Assembly: GCA_026414485.1 (NCBI GenBank)
Contig: JAOAIX010000007.1
Coordinates: 1-64,000, forward strand
Length of the DNA: 64,000 nt
Reading direction: 5' to 3'
Source: Candidatus Bathyarchaeota archaeon
GTDB taxonomy: Archaea; Thermoproteota; Bathyarchaeia; Bathyarchaeales; Bathycorpusculaceae
A model generated the notes under the pieces. The model searched no databases. It saw only the letters and a list, made by a program, of their open reading frames with translations, and was not told the origin of the DNA. This document shows positions 45,891 to 55,064 of this stretch, piece after piece (the first letter of the stretch is position 1; each line of letters begins with the position of its first letter). Both the position numbers and the translations under genes were made by a program.

Positions 45891-46280
45891 TTGGCTAAAG
45901 ACGAAGAGGTTTTAGAAGAACTTAAGAAAATCCGTGTTTTACTAGAGCCCAAACCTGCACCCCCTGCTGCTACACCACCTAAAGGCTTTTGGAACGAGTT
46001 CAAAGATTTTCTATCAAAATACAAGGTCATGGGTTTAGCTATCGCCTTCATTATGGGTCTCTACCTTGGTGGACTGGTGCAATCCCTTGTTAAAGACCTA
46101 CTGCTGCCCGTTATTGGTTTAGCAATCCCAGGCTTAGAAGACCTAGCTACCTACGCTGTTGCAATTGGAAACCAAACTTTCGGAATCGGCAGCTTCCTAG
46201 TTGCGCTGATTACGTTCTTGATTGTAGCATTGGTTATCTTCATAATTGTAAAGGTAACCAAACGTTGGGGAATAGAATAA
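45891..46280 (+). CDS. mscL: MscL-type large-conductance mechanosensitive channel
   Basis: 129 residues from a TTG with GGAGGT nine bases upstream. After a charged, proline-rich N-terminus (PKPAPPAATPPK), the MscL pattern FKDFLSKYKVMGLAIAFIMG leads into TM1, a periplasmic-type loop (QTFGIGSF) and TM2 (ITFLIVALVIFIIVKV). Opens under membrane tension to release solutes. Follows tRNA-Ile by 55 bases. Confidence 0.85.
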   Translation: MAKDEEVLEELKKIRVLLEPKPAPPAATPPKGFWNEFKDFLSKYKVMGLAIAFIMGLYLGGLVQSLVKDLLLPVIGLAIPGLEDLATYAVAIGNQTFGIGSFLVALITFLIVALVIFIIVKVTKRWGIE

Positions 46281-46508
46281 ACCCACTTCTCCCTCTTTTT
46301 TGTTCATATAAACGCTTTGAAAACCAGTTACTATAGGTGTTACTGTAGATTATTGCCTTTTTCTTTTCAGTAACTATTCTTCTCTTATATGAAGAACTTC
46401 ACCTGAATTTACCTCAAAATCTCATAAGGTCCTTCTTACTTGAAGAGTTGCTTGCCGAAACAACTGTTAGTATTCTTTGCCCTTTTTTCTAGGAGTGTTT
46501 CTTTTATT

Positions 46509-46952
46509 TCATGGTTTGTCTGGAAGCAACGGGATAGTGTCTCTTATTGACAAAGAAATCTCCATTTGCTCTATGCCTGTTGCCCTTATGTCTTTAAGTA
46601 CTTTATCGAGGTGCCTTATGTCTTTTGCAACAGCTAAAGCAAATATGTCAAATTCCCCCATTATTCCTTGCGTTGCAATCACGTTTGGAAGTTTTGAAAT
46701 TTTCTCTATTATGTCCAATTTATCTTCTTTTCTTGAAATTTTCAACATTAGAAAAACTTTGCACTGGTAACCAAATTTTGCCAAGTTCACGTCAGCTGAG
46801 CAAGCGACTATCACTTCGTCCTTTTTCATTTGTTCAAATCTGTTTTTCACAGTACCAGGAGAAATGTTAAGTCTTTTTGCTATTGTTGTAAATGGAGTAC
46901 GTGAATCCTTCAAAAGTTCATCTATTATAGCCCTGTCAATCTCATCTAGCAT
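46509..46952 (-). CDS. Lrp/AsnC-family regulator (pair A, second gene)
   Basis: 147 residues. N-terminal HTH (DEIDRAIIDELLKDSRTPFT start, ISPGTVKNRFEQMKKD recognition helix) and a RAM/ligand domain (VIATQGIMGEFDIFALAVA). Overlaps the preceding Lrp gene by 11 bases. Ligand and targets unknown; co-synthesis suggests hetero-oligomers or successive control. Confidence 0.88.
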   Translation of the reverse strand: MLDEIDRAIIDELLKDSRTPFTTIAKRLNISPGTVKNRFEQMKKDEVIVACSADVNLAKFGYQCKVFLMLKISRKEDKLDIIEKISKLPNVIATQGIMGEFDIFALAVAKDIRHLDKVLKDIRATGIEQMEISLSIRDTIPLLPDKP

Positions 46953-47430
46953 ACTTACCTTCTCTTGTAGGGGTTATTTCAACATTTTCAAGCGTTAACT
47001 TCCCATTTTGCGTCCAAATGTTAAGAACAGCAGCTTTCACCCACTCTTGCTTTTTTAGTTTCTGCAAGATATCTTCCAGTTTTTGGATGTTCTTTGTCAG
47101 ACAATAAGCAACAATATCATAACGACCGACGCATCTAAAAATGTTAAATAACCCTTCTTGCCGTTTTAGAAACTCTACCGCTTCTAGTTCATGAGCTAAA
47201 TCGATTGTTAACCAAATAGTTGACAAGCTTTCAAAATTGCCCAATTCGCGTGCTGCAATAAGCGAGTAGCCTGTTATAACACCGTTTTTTTCTAAATTTC
47301 TAATTCGCTTAAAAATGGCATTCGACGAAACACCACACTCTCTAGCTATCTCTTTCAAATTAGTCCGCGAATCCTTAATGAGGCTTTTTAGAATTTTCAC
47401 ATCTATCTCGTCTATTTCGACAGCCGACAT
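46942..47430 (-). CDS. Lrp/AsnC-family regulator (pair A, first gene)
   Basis: The frame is open to 47529, but the ATG at 47430 (MSAVEIDEIDVKILKSL) gives the normal Lrp N-terminus and 162 residues; the extra 33 residues upstream are not protein-like. HTH: ARECGVSSNAIFKRIRNLEKNG; ligand domain: LFNIFRCVGRYDIVAYCLT. Divergent from htpX across a long leader region. Confidence 0.87.
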   Translation of the reverse strand: MSAVEIDEIDVKILKSLIKDSRTNLKEIARECGVSSNAIFKRIRNLEKNGVITGYSLIAARELGNFESLSTIWLTIDLAHELEAVEFLKRQEGLFNIFRCVGRYDIVAYCLTKNIQKLEDILQKLKKQEWVKAAVLNIWTQNGKLTLENVEITPTREGKYAR

Positions 47431-47955
47431 TTTTCTTCCCCAAGCAATCCCGAATAATACCGTGCTAACTTTGATAGATAAACTTTCACGTTTGACCAAA
47501 ACCTCATTAAAATTAAATTTATCGCCCAAAATATTAGTTTAAAAGACTAAATTCCAATGACAAAGCTAATAATCATCAAAAATTCTCAATTTTACTGCAA
47601 AAAGTTAAATACCTTGAAGCAAAAACAGCTTAAAATGGAGAAGTAACCATCCAAGCGTGCTTGCTGTAAATTGATAACGCAAAGCTGATGAGACATAACG
47701 CCTTTAAGGAGAGCATAAAAAGGAACGGGCTGAATGAGCTTGGCAGTTTAAACTCAAAAGCGGTAGCAGCTAAGAGTTTACAAAGGTTTCATTCTCTCTC
47801 TCCAAATCTCCTCTCCACTGCCAAGCTCCAGTAAACCTTCTAATATCTCGTCTGATTTCAAAAGAGACGAAATAAAAAATAAATTAGAGAGCAACAATGA
47901 GAGAAACATTATAAACATCCAAATAGACTAAAAAAGAAAGGGGGAAATTTAACCT
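47431..47955. other. Long intergenic region between Lrp pair A and htpX
   Basis: About 525 bases without a protein gene. It has GTTAAATACC near 47607 as a possible TATA box for a rightward transcript, the nested stem-loops at 47736-47828, a further TCGTCT/AGACGA stem near 47857-47880, and GGGGG before the htpX ATG. Either a long htpX leader or an independent small RNA gene. Confidence 0.5.
47736..47828 (+). ncRNA. Candidate structured RNA (nested stem-loops)
   Basis: GAGCTTGGCAGT (47736-47747) pairs perfectly with ACTGCCAAGCTC (47817-47828), a 12-base-pair GC-balanced stem enclosing ~69 bases. Inside it TAAACTC (47749-47755) pairs with GAGTTTA (47774-47780). The strand is undetermined by pairing alone; rightward is chosen because TATA-like sequence lies upstream and htpX downstream. 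No known RNA family was recognised (not SRP or RNase P by their conserved segments). Confidence 0.4.
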
Positions 47956-48939
47956 ATGAATCTGTGGAAACTCCGTCTATCTATGGTTGCTACGTTAGCT
48001 GTAATTTTTGGTTTATCCACATTAGTATTCAGTATAATTCTGACTTTAGCAGGAGTCTTTGATTTAGTAACAATAGCTATACTAGTAGTTGCCTTCAACC
48101 TTGTGCAATGGCTTTTCTCCCCCTATCTTGTTGATGCAATTTACAGAGTAAAAGAAATAAAACAATCTGAAAACCCCCTCCTTCACAAAATAGTCAATGA
48201 CCTAAGCAAAAAAAGCGGTATCCACACTCCCAAGATTATGCTCTCCAAGTTATCCTTGCCTAACGCTTTCGCGTATGGTTCCCCCATTTCTGGCAACAGA
48301 ATTGCTGTAACAGAAGGACTACTTAAAACCTTAAACGAAGGTGAAGTGGCAGCAGTAATTGGACACGAGTTAGGCCATCTAAAACATAGAGATGTTCAAG
48401 TTATGATGGCTGTGTCGTTTTTGCCTGCGCTTTTTTACTACATCGGTTACTCCTTGCTGTTCTCAAGCATGGTCGGAGGACAACGTAGAAATGAGAATGG
48501 TAATCCATTAATTGGCATCGCCTTCATGGTTTTCTCGCAATTTTTAACTTTGTTTACCCTACACGTGAGCAGATTACGAGAATACTACGCTGACCGACAC
48601 AGCGTAGCCGTCGTTGATAACGGCGCAACAAAACTCAGCACAGGCTTAGCAAAAATAGTCTACGCCAACGGCAGAGCAGGCAAAACCCGCCGCTCACAAG
48701 AAACACAGAATCTGAACGCTTTCAAAGCCCTCTTTATTGCTGACCCAGACCGTGCTCCAGCGGACTCAGCGGCGCTTCAAGTTTATGAAACTTCAGCAAC
48801 CGGGCAAAAAATGGTTGACGAAATATTGGCTAAAAAATTGACTTCTGGAGACAGACTTGCGGAACTTTTGTCTACCCACCCCAACATAATCAAACGACTC
48901 CGAGCGTTGCAGGAGTTAAAAGAAAACCCCAACGCGTAA
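47956..48939 (+). CDS. htpX: HtpX-type membrane metalloprotease
   Basis: 327 residues. Two N-terminal membrane helices (~9-60), HELGH zinc motif at 137-141 followed by two more hydrophobic segments, and the third ligand Glu in REYYADRHS. HtpX degrades damaged membrane proteins and is a stress gene in bacteria. Strong GGGGG ribosome binding site; the long, structured leader upstream may regulate it. Confidence 0.92.
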   Translation: MNLWKLRLSMVATLAVIFGLSTLVFSIILTLAGVFDLVTIAILVVAFNLVQWLFSPYLVDAIYRVKEIKQSENPLLHKIVNDLSKKSGIHTPKIMLSKLSLPNAFAYGSPISGNRIAVTEGLLKTLNEGEVAAVIGHELGHLKHRDVQVMMAVSFLPALFYYIGYSLLFSSMVGGQRRNENGNPLIGIAFMVFSQFLTLFTLHVSRLREYYADRHSVAVVDNGATKLSTGLAKIVYANGRAGKTRRSQETQNLNAFKALFIADPDRAPADSAALQVYETSATGQKMVDEILAKKLTSGDRLAELLSTHPNIIKRLRALQELKENPNA

Positions 48940-49000
48940 ATTCTTTCTAATTTAAAAAACGATAAAGCCTCAAATAACAATAACAGTTTGGGGTAGACTT

Positions 49001-50224
49001 TTGCCATTCCAAGAACTCTTCAACCAGATAGAAAAACTCAGACCTCAAATGGTTAATACCTTAATGAGGCTTATCCGCATACCTGCCATTGGACCTGAAA
49101 ACGGTGGAGATGGCGAACTCAAAAAAGCTGAACTTCTCAAAGAAATTCTTCAAGATTTAGGATTTCATGACATAGATCAATACGAAGCAGAAGATCAGCG
49201 TGTGCCTTCAGGTAAAAGACCCAACCTTATAGCCTACTACAGAGGTAAAGCAGATTCTCCAAAACTTTGGATAGTTACACACCTAGATGTTGTACCTGCT
49301 GAGGAAAACCAGTGGACAATTACCAAACCTTTTGAACCAACACTTAAAGACGGCAAAGTTTACGGCAGAGGCACTTCAGACAACGGGCAATCGATGGTGT
49401 CATCAATTTTCGCAATTCAAGCTCTCAAACAACTGGCTATAAAACCTAAAAGAACCGTAGCGTTAGCGTTTGTGGCAGACGAAGAACACGGAAGCAACCA
49501 CGGCATCCAAAACCTAATCAAAAAGAACTTGTTTAGCAAACGAGACTTAGTGATAGTTCCAGACAGTGGAGAACCCAATGGAGCTTTCATTGAAGTTTCT
49601 GAGAAAAGTATCTTGTGGTTCAAGGTGGTCACCAAGGGTAAACAAACTCACGCCAGCATCCCCAACACGGGATTAAACGCCCATCGTGTAGGTATGCAGT
49701 TTTCTTTAGCACTCGATGATTTGCTCCATAAAAAATACAACAAAAAAGACAAGCATTTTAACGTGCCCATCAGCACCTTTGAACCAACCCGCAAAGACAA
49801 AAACGTTGAGGCAGTCAACATTGTACCAGGCGAGGATGTAGTATACTTTGACTGCCGTATCCTTCCACAATACGACATCAAAGAAGTCCTCTCTGACATT
49901 AAGGAAACAGCAGAAGCTTTTGAACAAAAAAGCGGCGCAACTATAAGCACAGAAATAATACAAACTCAACAAGCCCCCGCTGCAGTAGACGCAAAATCCG
50001 AAGTTGTAACTCTGCTCAAAAAAGCCATAAAAACAGCTCGTGGCTTAGACGCAAAAGTTGGCGGAATCGGCGGTGGTACGTGTGCAGCATTTTTTCGAAA
50101 GGCCGGAATTCCAGCAGTTGTTTGGAGCACTGTCGAAGAGGTTGCACATCAACCAGACGAATACTCCAAAGTTCAAAATATGGTTGATGACGCCAAAGTT
50201 TTCGCTGTTTTAAGTGTAATGTGA
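49001..50224 (+). CDS. M20-family metallopeptidase (ArgE/DapE-like)
   Basis: 407 residues from a TTG. Zinc and catalytic residues: THLDVVP, GRGTSDNGQ, DEEHGSNHG, and the late His in EEVAHQPDEY; the dimerisation domain starts at FKVVTKGKQTHASIP. The family covers acetylornithine/succinyl-diaminopimelate deacylases and dipeptidases; substrate not assignable. 61 bases after htpX. Confidence 0.87.
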   Translation: MPFQELFNQIEKLRPQMVNTLMRLIRIPAIGPENGGDGELKKAELLKEILQDLGFHDIDQYEAEDQRVPSGKRPNLIAYYRGKADSPKLWIVTHLDVVPAEENQWTITKPFEPTLKDGKVYGRGTSDNGQSMVSSIFAIQALKQLAIKPKRTVALAFVADEEHGSNHGIQNLIKKNLFSKRDLVIVPDSGEPNGAFIEVSEKSILWFKVVTKGKQTHASIPNTGLNAHRVGMQFSLALDDLLHKKYNKKDKHFNVPISTFEPTRKDKNVEAVNIVPGEDVVYFDCRILPQYDIKEVLSDIKETAEAFEQKSGATISTEIIQTQQAPAAVDAKSEVVTLLKKAIKTARGLDAKVGGIGGGTCAAFFRKAGIPAVVWSTVEEVAHQPDEYSKVQNMVDDAKVFAVLSVM

Positions 50225-50332
50225 CTAAAGCAGACGTTAGTATATTCTTTTTTTTGTGTCTTGCAAGACAAAATGATTTTAAGGTAAACCACTTATTCAT
50301 GCACTACTAACATGAGAAAGGGGTTGCAAAGT

Positions 50333-51037
50333 TTGAATAAAACTGACAAAATTATTCTTCAAGCTAAAAAAGAAGGTCGCGTAGTCCTCTTAGAGCCTGA
50401 AGCAAAGGCAGTCTGTACAGATTACGGCATCCCCGTCACAAAGTTCAATGTTGCAAAAAATGAAAACGAAGCAGCGAATTTTGCTGCAAAAATTGGATTC
50501 CCTGTAGTTTTAAAGATTGTCTCACCTGACATCATTCACAAAACTGAAGCGGGCGGTGTGAAAGTTAACCTGAAAACTCCTGAAGAAGTCAAAGCCGCCT
50601 ACAACACAATCTTGACAAACGCAAAAAACTACAACCCTAAAGCCACAATTGTGGGTGTTCTTGTTCAGGAGATGGCACCTCAATCAACCGAAGTTATTGT
50701 CGGCTCAGTTAAAGATGCAACATTCGGGCAAACTGTTATGTTTGGGCTGGGCGGCATCTTCGTTGAAATGCTCAAAGATGTAACTTTCAGAGTTGCACCT
50801 CTAACCAAACAAGACGCCTTAAGCATGGTCACCGAACTCAAAGCCTATTCACTTCTGAAAGGATACCGCAATTCACCACCAGTTGATATAAACGCAATTG
50901 TCGACACAATCCTACGTGTCTCAAAGCTAGTTATGGATCACCCAGAAATTAAAGAACTCGACTTGAACCCCATTATGGTATATCAAACAGGAGCAAAAAC
51001 GGTGGACGCAAGAATAATACTGGAACAATCTTTTTAA
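50333..51037 (+). CDS. ADP-forming acyl-CoA synthetase, beta (ATP-grasp) subunit
   Basis: The TTG at 50333 is preceded by AAAGGGG at a good distance; an ATG at 50312 would add seven residues. ATP-grasp domain: VVLLEPEAKAVCTDYGIPVTK-type opening, GFPVVLKIVSPDIIHKTEAGGV, VIVGSVKDATFGQTVMFGLGG, and ELDLNPIMV. With an alpha subunit it converts acyl-CoA, ADP and phosphate to acid, CoA and ATP. The alpha subunit is not adjacent, so this is an orphan in the window. Confidence 0.9.
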   Translation: MNKTDKIILQAKKEGRVVLLEPEAKAVCTDYGIPVTKFNVAKNENEAANFAAKIGFPVVLKIVSPDIIHKTEAGGVKVNLKTPEEVKAAYNTILTNAKNYNPKATIVGVLVQEMAPQSTEVIVGSVKDATFGQTVMFGLGGIFVEMLKDVTFRVAPLTKQDALSMVTELKAYSLLKGYRNSPPVDINAIVDTILRVSKLVMDHPEIKELDLNPIMVYQTGAKTVDARIILEQSF

Positions 51038-51343
51038 GAAAAATCAGAAAAATACCTTTTGCTCTTTACCCCCCATCCTACATCGGGACATGCCTAAACT
51101 CCATTTTTCCATAAACATCAACTACAGCATAAACAATTTGCACTTTAGCATTTGGCGGGCTCTATCGACAAATGCGCACAATGCGCATTTGCCATCGCAC
51201 TCAAGATCCAAATCATCCTACACGTCTTCGGGGCCAGAGTCGTCATTGCCCACCACGTGCTCTTTCGGTTTCTAACTTTAAAGCTTTCAGGTAGACTCTA
51301 TCAAAACTACTTTTGATTTTGTTTTACAGTTTTCACCAAAAGT
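51038..51343. other. Intergenic region with a perfect hairpin
   Basis: No complete gene. It holds CAAATGCGCA-CAA-TGCGCATTTG (51169-51191), a perfect 10-base-pair hairpin with a 3-base loop, without a T run behind it. A short minus-strand frame through it (ECDGKCALCAFVDRARQ) looks protein-like but is bounded by stops. Confidence 0.4.
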
Positions 51344-51829
51344 TTATTCGTTTTTTGCGTTGTTCACGTTCTGTAAAAAATGCTGGTAGAGTTGCCTTGG
51401 CCAACTTTGATGCACCTTATAAAGCGTTATCTCTACTTCTTCTATGCCCTCTATTTCAGACAGGTGCTTTTGAAAATCAAAAATTTCTGATAAGTCTCTA
51501 ACTGGAACAAGAAAACACATGTCAACTGCTCCAAGTAATACGCCTCCTACTATAACGTTCGGTAACTTTGTTATTTTATCGTAAATTTGGTCTATTTCAC
51601 CTTGTTTTTCTTTGGCGACCTTTATACAGAATCCTACAGAGGCTTTGAATCCAAGTTTTTCTAAATTAACCATCACAGAGGAATACGAGAAAACAGTCTT
51701 TTTCAATTTCTCATATCTTCTGCTCACCATTTGAGGCGAAATTTTGAGCTGCTTTGCAATTTTCCTAAAAGGTACACGCGCATTTTTAGCCAAAATTTTG
51801 GCTATTTCCAAATCTATTGCATCCATCAT
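51344..51829 (-). CDS. Lrp/AsnC-family regulator (pair B, second gene)
   Basis: 161 residues. HTH DAIDLEIAKILAKNARVPF with ISPQMVSRRYEKLKK, then a ligand domain (VIVGGVLLGAVDMCFLVPV) and a C-terminal extension. Overlaps the preceding Lrp gene by 4 bases. Divergent region upstream of the pair serves the secreted beta-propeller gene. Confidence 0.85.
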   Translation of the reverse strand: MMDAIDLEIAKILAKNARVPFRKIAKQLKISPQMVSRRYEKLKKTVFSYSSVMVNLEKLGFKASVGFCIKVAKEKQGEIDQIYDKITKLPNVIVGGVLLGAVDMCFLVPVRDLSEIFDFQKHLSEIEGIEEVEITLYKVHQSWPRQLYQHFLQNVNNAKNE

Positions 51830-52308
51830 TTACGCCTCAGAGCATTAATTTGAAGATTGGCGGGAAACACGTTTTCTGTTGTTGTGATCCACAGATCCGC
51901 TTCCGCCTCAACCACTCCATTAAGTCCCCTTATACGCTCTACAATTCTGTTGAGGTCTTTTATGCTTCGGGTTATTATGAAGCAAAGCAGATTTTTTTTA
52001 CCAAATCCTTCAGCTATTTGCAGCACTTCAGATATAGTTTTCAATTGTTCAACAACGCTTGAAACCTTGTTTATGTTCACCTTCAAGCGGAGAGTGGCTT
52101 TGCAGTCGTATCCAAAAAATTCCGGGCGCAACTCCATAATTTCCCCTGTAATTACGCCGTCCTTCTTTAACTTGTAAAAATGTGTTCGTATAACATTTGG
52201 TTGGACTTTACAAAGTTTTGCAATCTCAGCAAAACTAGTCCTTGCATCCTTCAAAAGCGCCTTCAAAATTTCCGCGTCGATTGAATCAATTTTTCTTTGA
52301 GTGCTCAA
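51826..52308 (-). CDS. Lrp/AsnC-family regulator (pair B, first gene)
   Basis: 160 residues. HTH DSIDAEILKALLKDARTSFAE-type start with VQPNVIRTHFYKLKKDG; ligand domain LQIAEGFGKKNLLCFIIT. The second tandem Lrp pair within 6 kb. Transcribed away from the 833-residue secreted protein gene across a ~200-base AT-rich promoter region, so it may control that gene. Confidence 0.85.
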   Translation of the reverse strand: MSTQRKIDSIDAEILKALLKDARTSFAEIAKLCKVQPNVIRTHFYKLKKDGVITGEIMELRPEFFGYDCKATLRLKVNINKVSSVVEQLKTISEVLQIAEGFGKKNLLCFIITRSIKDLNRIVERIRGLNGVVEAEADLWITTTENVFPANLQINALRRK

Positions 52309-52511
52309 ATTGTGTCCTCTTTCCTAAAGGGATTTATCATTGAGATTTAAGTTTATTCACTCTTTATTAACTTCCATGGAATTAAATTGGAGCATTAAAT
52401 TTAAACTTGCTTACAAATTAAGTTTTTATTCCATGTTTTTCTTCTCTAAGGAAAAATTTATATGTACACCGAAATTAACTCAGTATACCGAATCTTTCCG
52501 GAGAGAAAAAA

Positions 52512-55013
52512 ATGAGAATTAAACAAAACAATTTTAGAGTAGGCACTTCGTTGATACTGCTGTTGACACTATCCCTCATCGCAACTTCAATACCCTTATC
52601 CAACGCAGCCGATGTTCCGACCTACTGTTTCTTAACAGTTAGTCCAAACCCAATAGGCGTCGGCCAAACACTCACTGTCGCTTTCTGGCTAGATAAAGTA
52701 ACTCCAAACGCTGCTACACTCTATGGAGACCGATGGACCGGTCTGATGTTGACAATCACCAAACCTGACGGAACAACCGAAACTAAAGGGCCATTCACAC
52801 TGGATGCTGTAGCAACAGGATACACATTCTACACACCTACCATGGTTGGAAAATACGTCTTCCAAGTTCGCTTTCCTGGTCAGGTAATCAACGTCAGCTC
52901 TACAGTACAAAACAATTATCTGCCCAGCCAGAGTGGGCTTGTAGAACTTACCGTGCAGCAAGCCGCTATCGCACATTGGCAAGATTTTCCCCTTCCAAGT
53001 GGCTATTGGACGCGCCCCCTAAACGCTGAGCTTAGAGGCGTAGCTTCAATTGGCAGCTACTGGCTTGCAGCGGGAGCCACTGGTCCCCATGGTCCCCGAG
53101 CATATGATAGTATGGGTAACTTCCAACCTTACGGTAAAGCACCTAACACGGCTCATATTTTGTGGACAAGAGAGATCGCTTTCGGCGGTGCAGTTGGTGG
53201 TGCCTTCGGAGACAACGTTTACTACCCAGGGGAAACTTATGAACGCAAATTCCAACCTCCAATAATCATGAATGGACGGCTGTACTATAATCTTAAACTC
53301 GGTTCTGGCTCTAACCTGTGGGATGGCGCTTACTGCGTAGACCTCTACACGGGCGAAACAATCTGGTACATAAACGCTACCAACAAGAACTACCAGTACT
53401 TCACTTTTGGTCAACTTTTAAACATGGACACACCTAACCAACACGGTGTCATACCTTACCTGTGGAGCGTCCAAGGCTCAACCTACAAAATGTATGACGC
53501 ATTCTCTGGCGACTGGATTCTAGACTTAACAGGTGTTCCGTCAGGCTCCATGGTGATGGGTAAAAACGGCGAATTTCTTATTTACACTCTAAATGCAGCG
53601 GGCAACTTCATGACTTTGTGGAACTCAACCAAAGCAATTTATCCTACCGTTGACACGAGCTGGCGCTGGATGATCTCACCAACGACTCCTAACGTGACCG
53701 CAGGCTACCAATGGAACGTTTCCATACCTGATGTACCAGGCACACAAAGCATCGCAAAAATTAACAATGAATACATTTACGCAAGAGCTACACACCAAAC
53801 TGTGCCCACAACTATAACTACAGATGTTGCATACGACATCAAAGATGGAAAACCACCTGTCCAATTATTTGTGCAAAACAGAACCTATGAAGGCACAATC
53901 ATGAACGGACCGATGGCAGATGGAGTCTTTACAACATTTGTAAAAGAAACAATGGTGTGGTACGGTTACGATGTCCGCACAGGCTCCCAAAAATGGGGTC
54001 CAACAGCACCTTACACCAACGCATGGGGAATGTACCAACCATACGCTGACACCTGCTATGGATATGGTAAACTTTACGCAGGAGGATACGATGGCACAGT
54101 ACACTGCTATGACCTTGCAACCGGACGGAATCTATGGAACTACTATTTTGGCAGCAGCGGTTTTGAAACACCTTATGGCACATACCCATTAAAGGACAAC
54201 GCATTCACAGTAGCGGACGGGAAAGTTTTTGTAGTTACCAACGAGCACTCACCTAACACGCCTTACTTCCACGGCTGGAAAATCCACGTAATTGACGCAA
54301 ACACAGGCGCACCAGTATGGAACATGTCTTTCATGGGACTTGCCCCAATAATAGCTGACGGCTATGCTTTAACCCTGAACTATTTTGACAACCGCATCTA
54401 CTGCTTTGGCGTAGGACCCAGCGCAACCACCGTCACGGCATCACCTAAAGTCTCCACGTTAGGTTCAAGCGTCCTCATAGAAGGTACGGTCACTGACCAA
54501 TCTCCAGGCGCCAAAGGCACACCGGCAATTGCCGACGAAGACATGAGCGAATGGATGGAGTGCCTCTATCAGCAAAGACCAGCACCAATGGATGCAAAAG
54601 GCGTACCCGTGAAACTGATAGCCTACGACCCTAACGGCAACATCCAACAGATCGGCACTGTAACAACTGACTCAGGGGGTCTATTTAAGAAACTTTGGAC
54701 CCCACCAGTTCCGGGCGAATACACAATCATCGCAATGTTTGAAGGTTCTGCTTCATACGGTTCATCAGAGGCAAGAACAGCCATAGGCGTAGTTAATGCA
54801 CCATCACCAGCGCCAACAGAAACACCTACAGCTGGTACTACAACACCTGCACCTTCAACGCCAACTGTAACATCACCACCATTGCCTTCGCCTTCAGTTG
54901 TACCAGAACCAGAAGCAACACCTTCAATTGACGTGTACATAATCAGCGCAGCACTAATCGTCGTCATAGCAGTAGTAGCAGTCGCAGCTCTACTTCTACG
55001 TAAGCGTAAATAA
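52512..55013 (+). CDS. Secreted, membrane-anchored PQQ-like beta-propeller protein
   Basis: 833 residues. Signal peptide ~1-32 (SLILLLTLSLIATSIPLSNA), an N-terminal Ig-like domain (SPNPIGVGQTLTVAFWLDKV, PTMVGKYVFQVRFPGQ), a large propeller with PQQ-type blades (YDVRTGSQKW, YDLATGRNLWNYYFG, IDANTGAPVWNMSF), a second beta domain (~640-760), a Pro/Thr linker and a C-terminal TM helix ending RKRK. It should be exposed on the cell surface and anchored by its C-terminus. Substrate or ligand unknown. Many N-glycosylation sequons fit an exported archaeal protein. A paralogue begins at 62603. Confidence 0.88.
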   Translation: MRIKQNNFRVGTSLILLLTLSLIATSIPLSNAADVPTYCFLTVSPNPIGVGQTLTVAFWLDKVTPNAATLYGDRWTGLMLTITKPDGTTETKGPFTLDAVATGYTFYTPTMVGKYVFQVRFPGQVINVSSTVQNNYLPSQSGLVELTVQQAAIAHWQDFPLPSGYWTRPLNAELRGVASIGSYWLAAGATGPHGPRAYDSMGNFQPYGKAPNTAHILWTREIAFGGAVGGAFGDNVYYPGETYERKFQPPIIMNGRLYYNLKLGSGSNLWDGAYCVDLYTGETIWYINATNKNYQYFTFGQLLNMDTPNQHGVIPYLWSVQGSTYKMYDAFSGDWILDLTGVPSGSMVMGKNGEFLIYTLNAAGNFMTLWNSTKAIYPTVDTSWRWMISPTTPNVTAGYQWNVSIPDVPGTQSIAKINNEYIYARATHQTVPTTITTDVAYDIKDGKPPVQLFVQNRTYEGTIMNGPMADGVFTTFVKETMVWYGYDVRTGSQKWGPTAPYTNAWGMYQPYADTCYGYGKLYAGGYDGTVHCYDLATGRNLWNYYFGSSGFETPYGTYPLKDNAFTVADGKVFVVTNEHSPNTPYFHGWKIHVIDANTGAPVWNMSFMGLAPIIADGYALTLNYFDNRIYCFGVGPSATTVTASPKVSTLGSSVLIEGTVTDQSPGAKGTPAIADEDMSEWMECLYQQRPAPMDAKGVPVKLIAYDPNGNIQQIGTVTTDSGGLFKKLWTPPVPGEYTIIAMFEGSASYGSSEARTAIGVVNAPSPAPTETPTAGTTTPAPSTPTVTSPPLPSPSVVPEPEATPSIDVYIISAALIVVIAVVAVAALLLRKRK

Positions 55014-55064
55014 CTTCAAAAACTACCTAACTTTTTCTTTTTTTACTTATATGCACGTTTCTTG

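Noticed and set aside
47686-47733. C/D box guide RNA (TGATGA at 47686, CTGA at 47730)
   Set aside because: No convincing C'/D' pair and no complementary terminal stem; boxes this short occur by chance.
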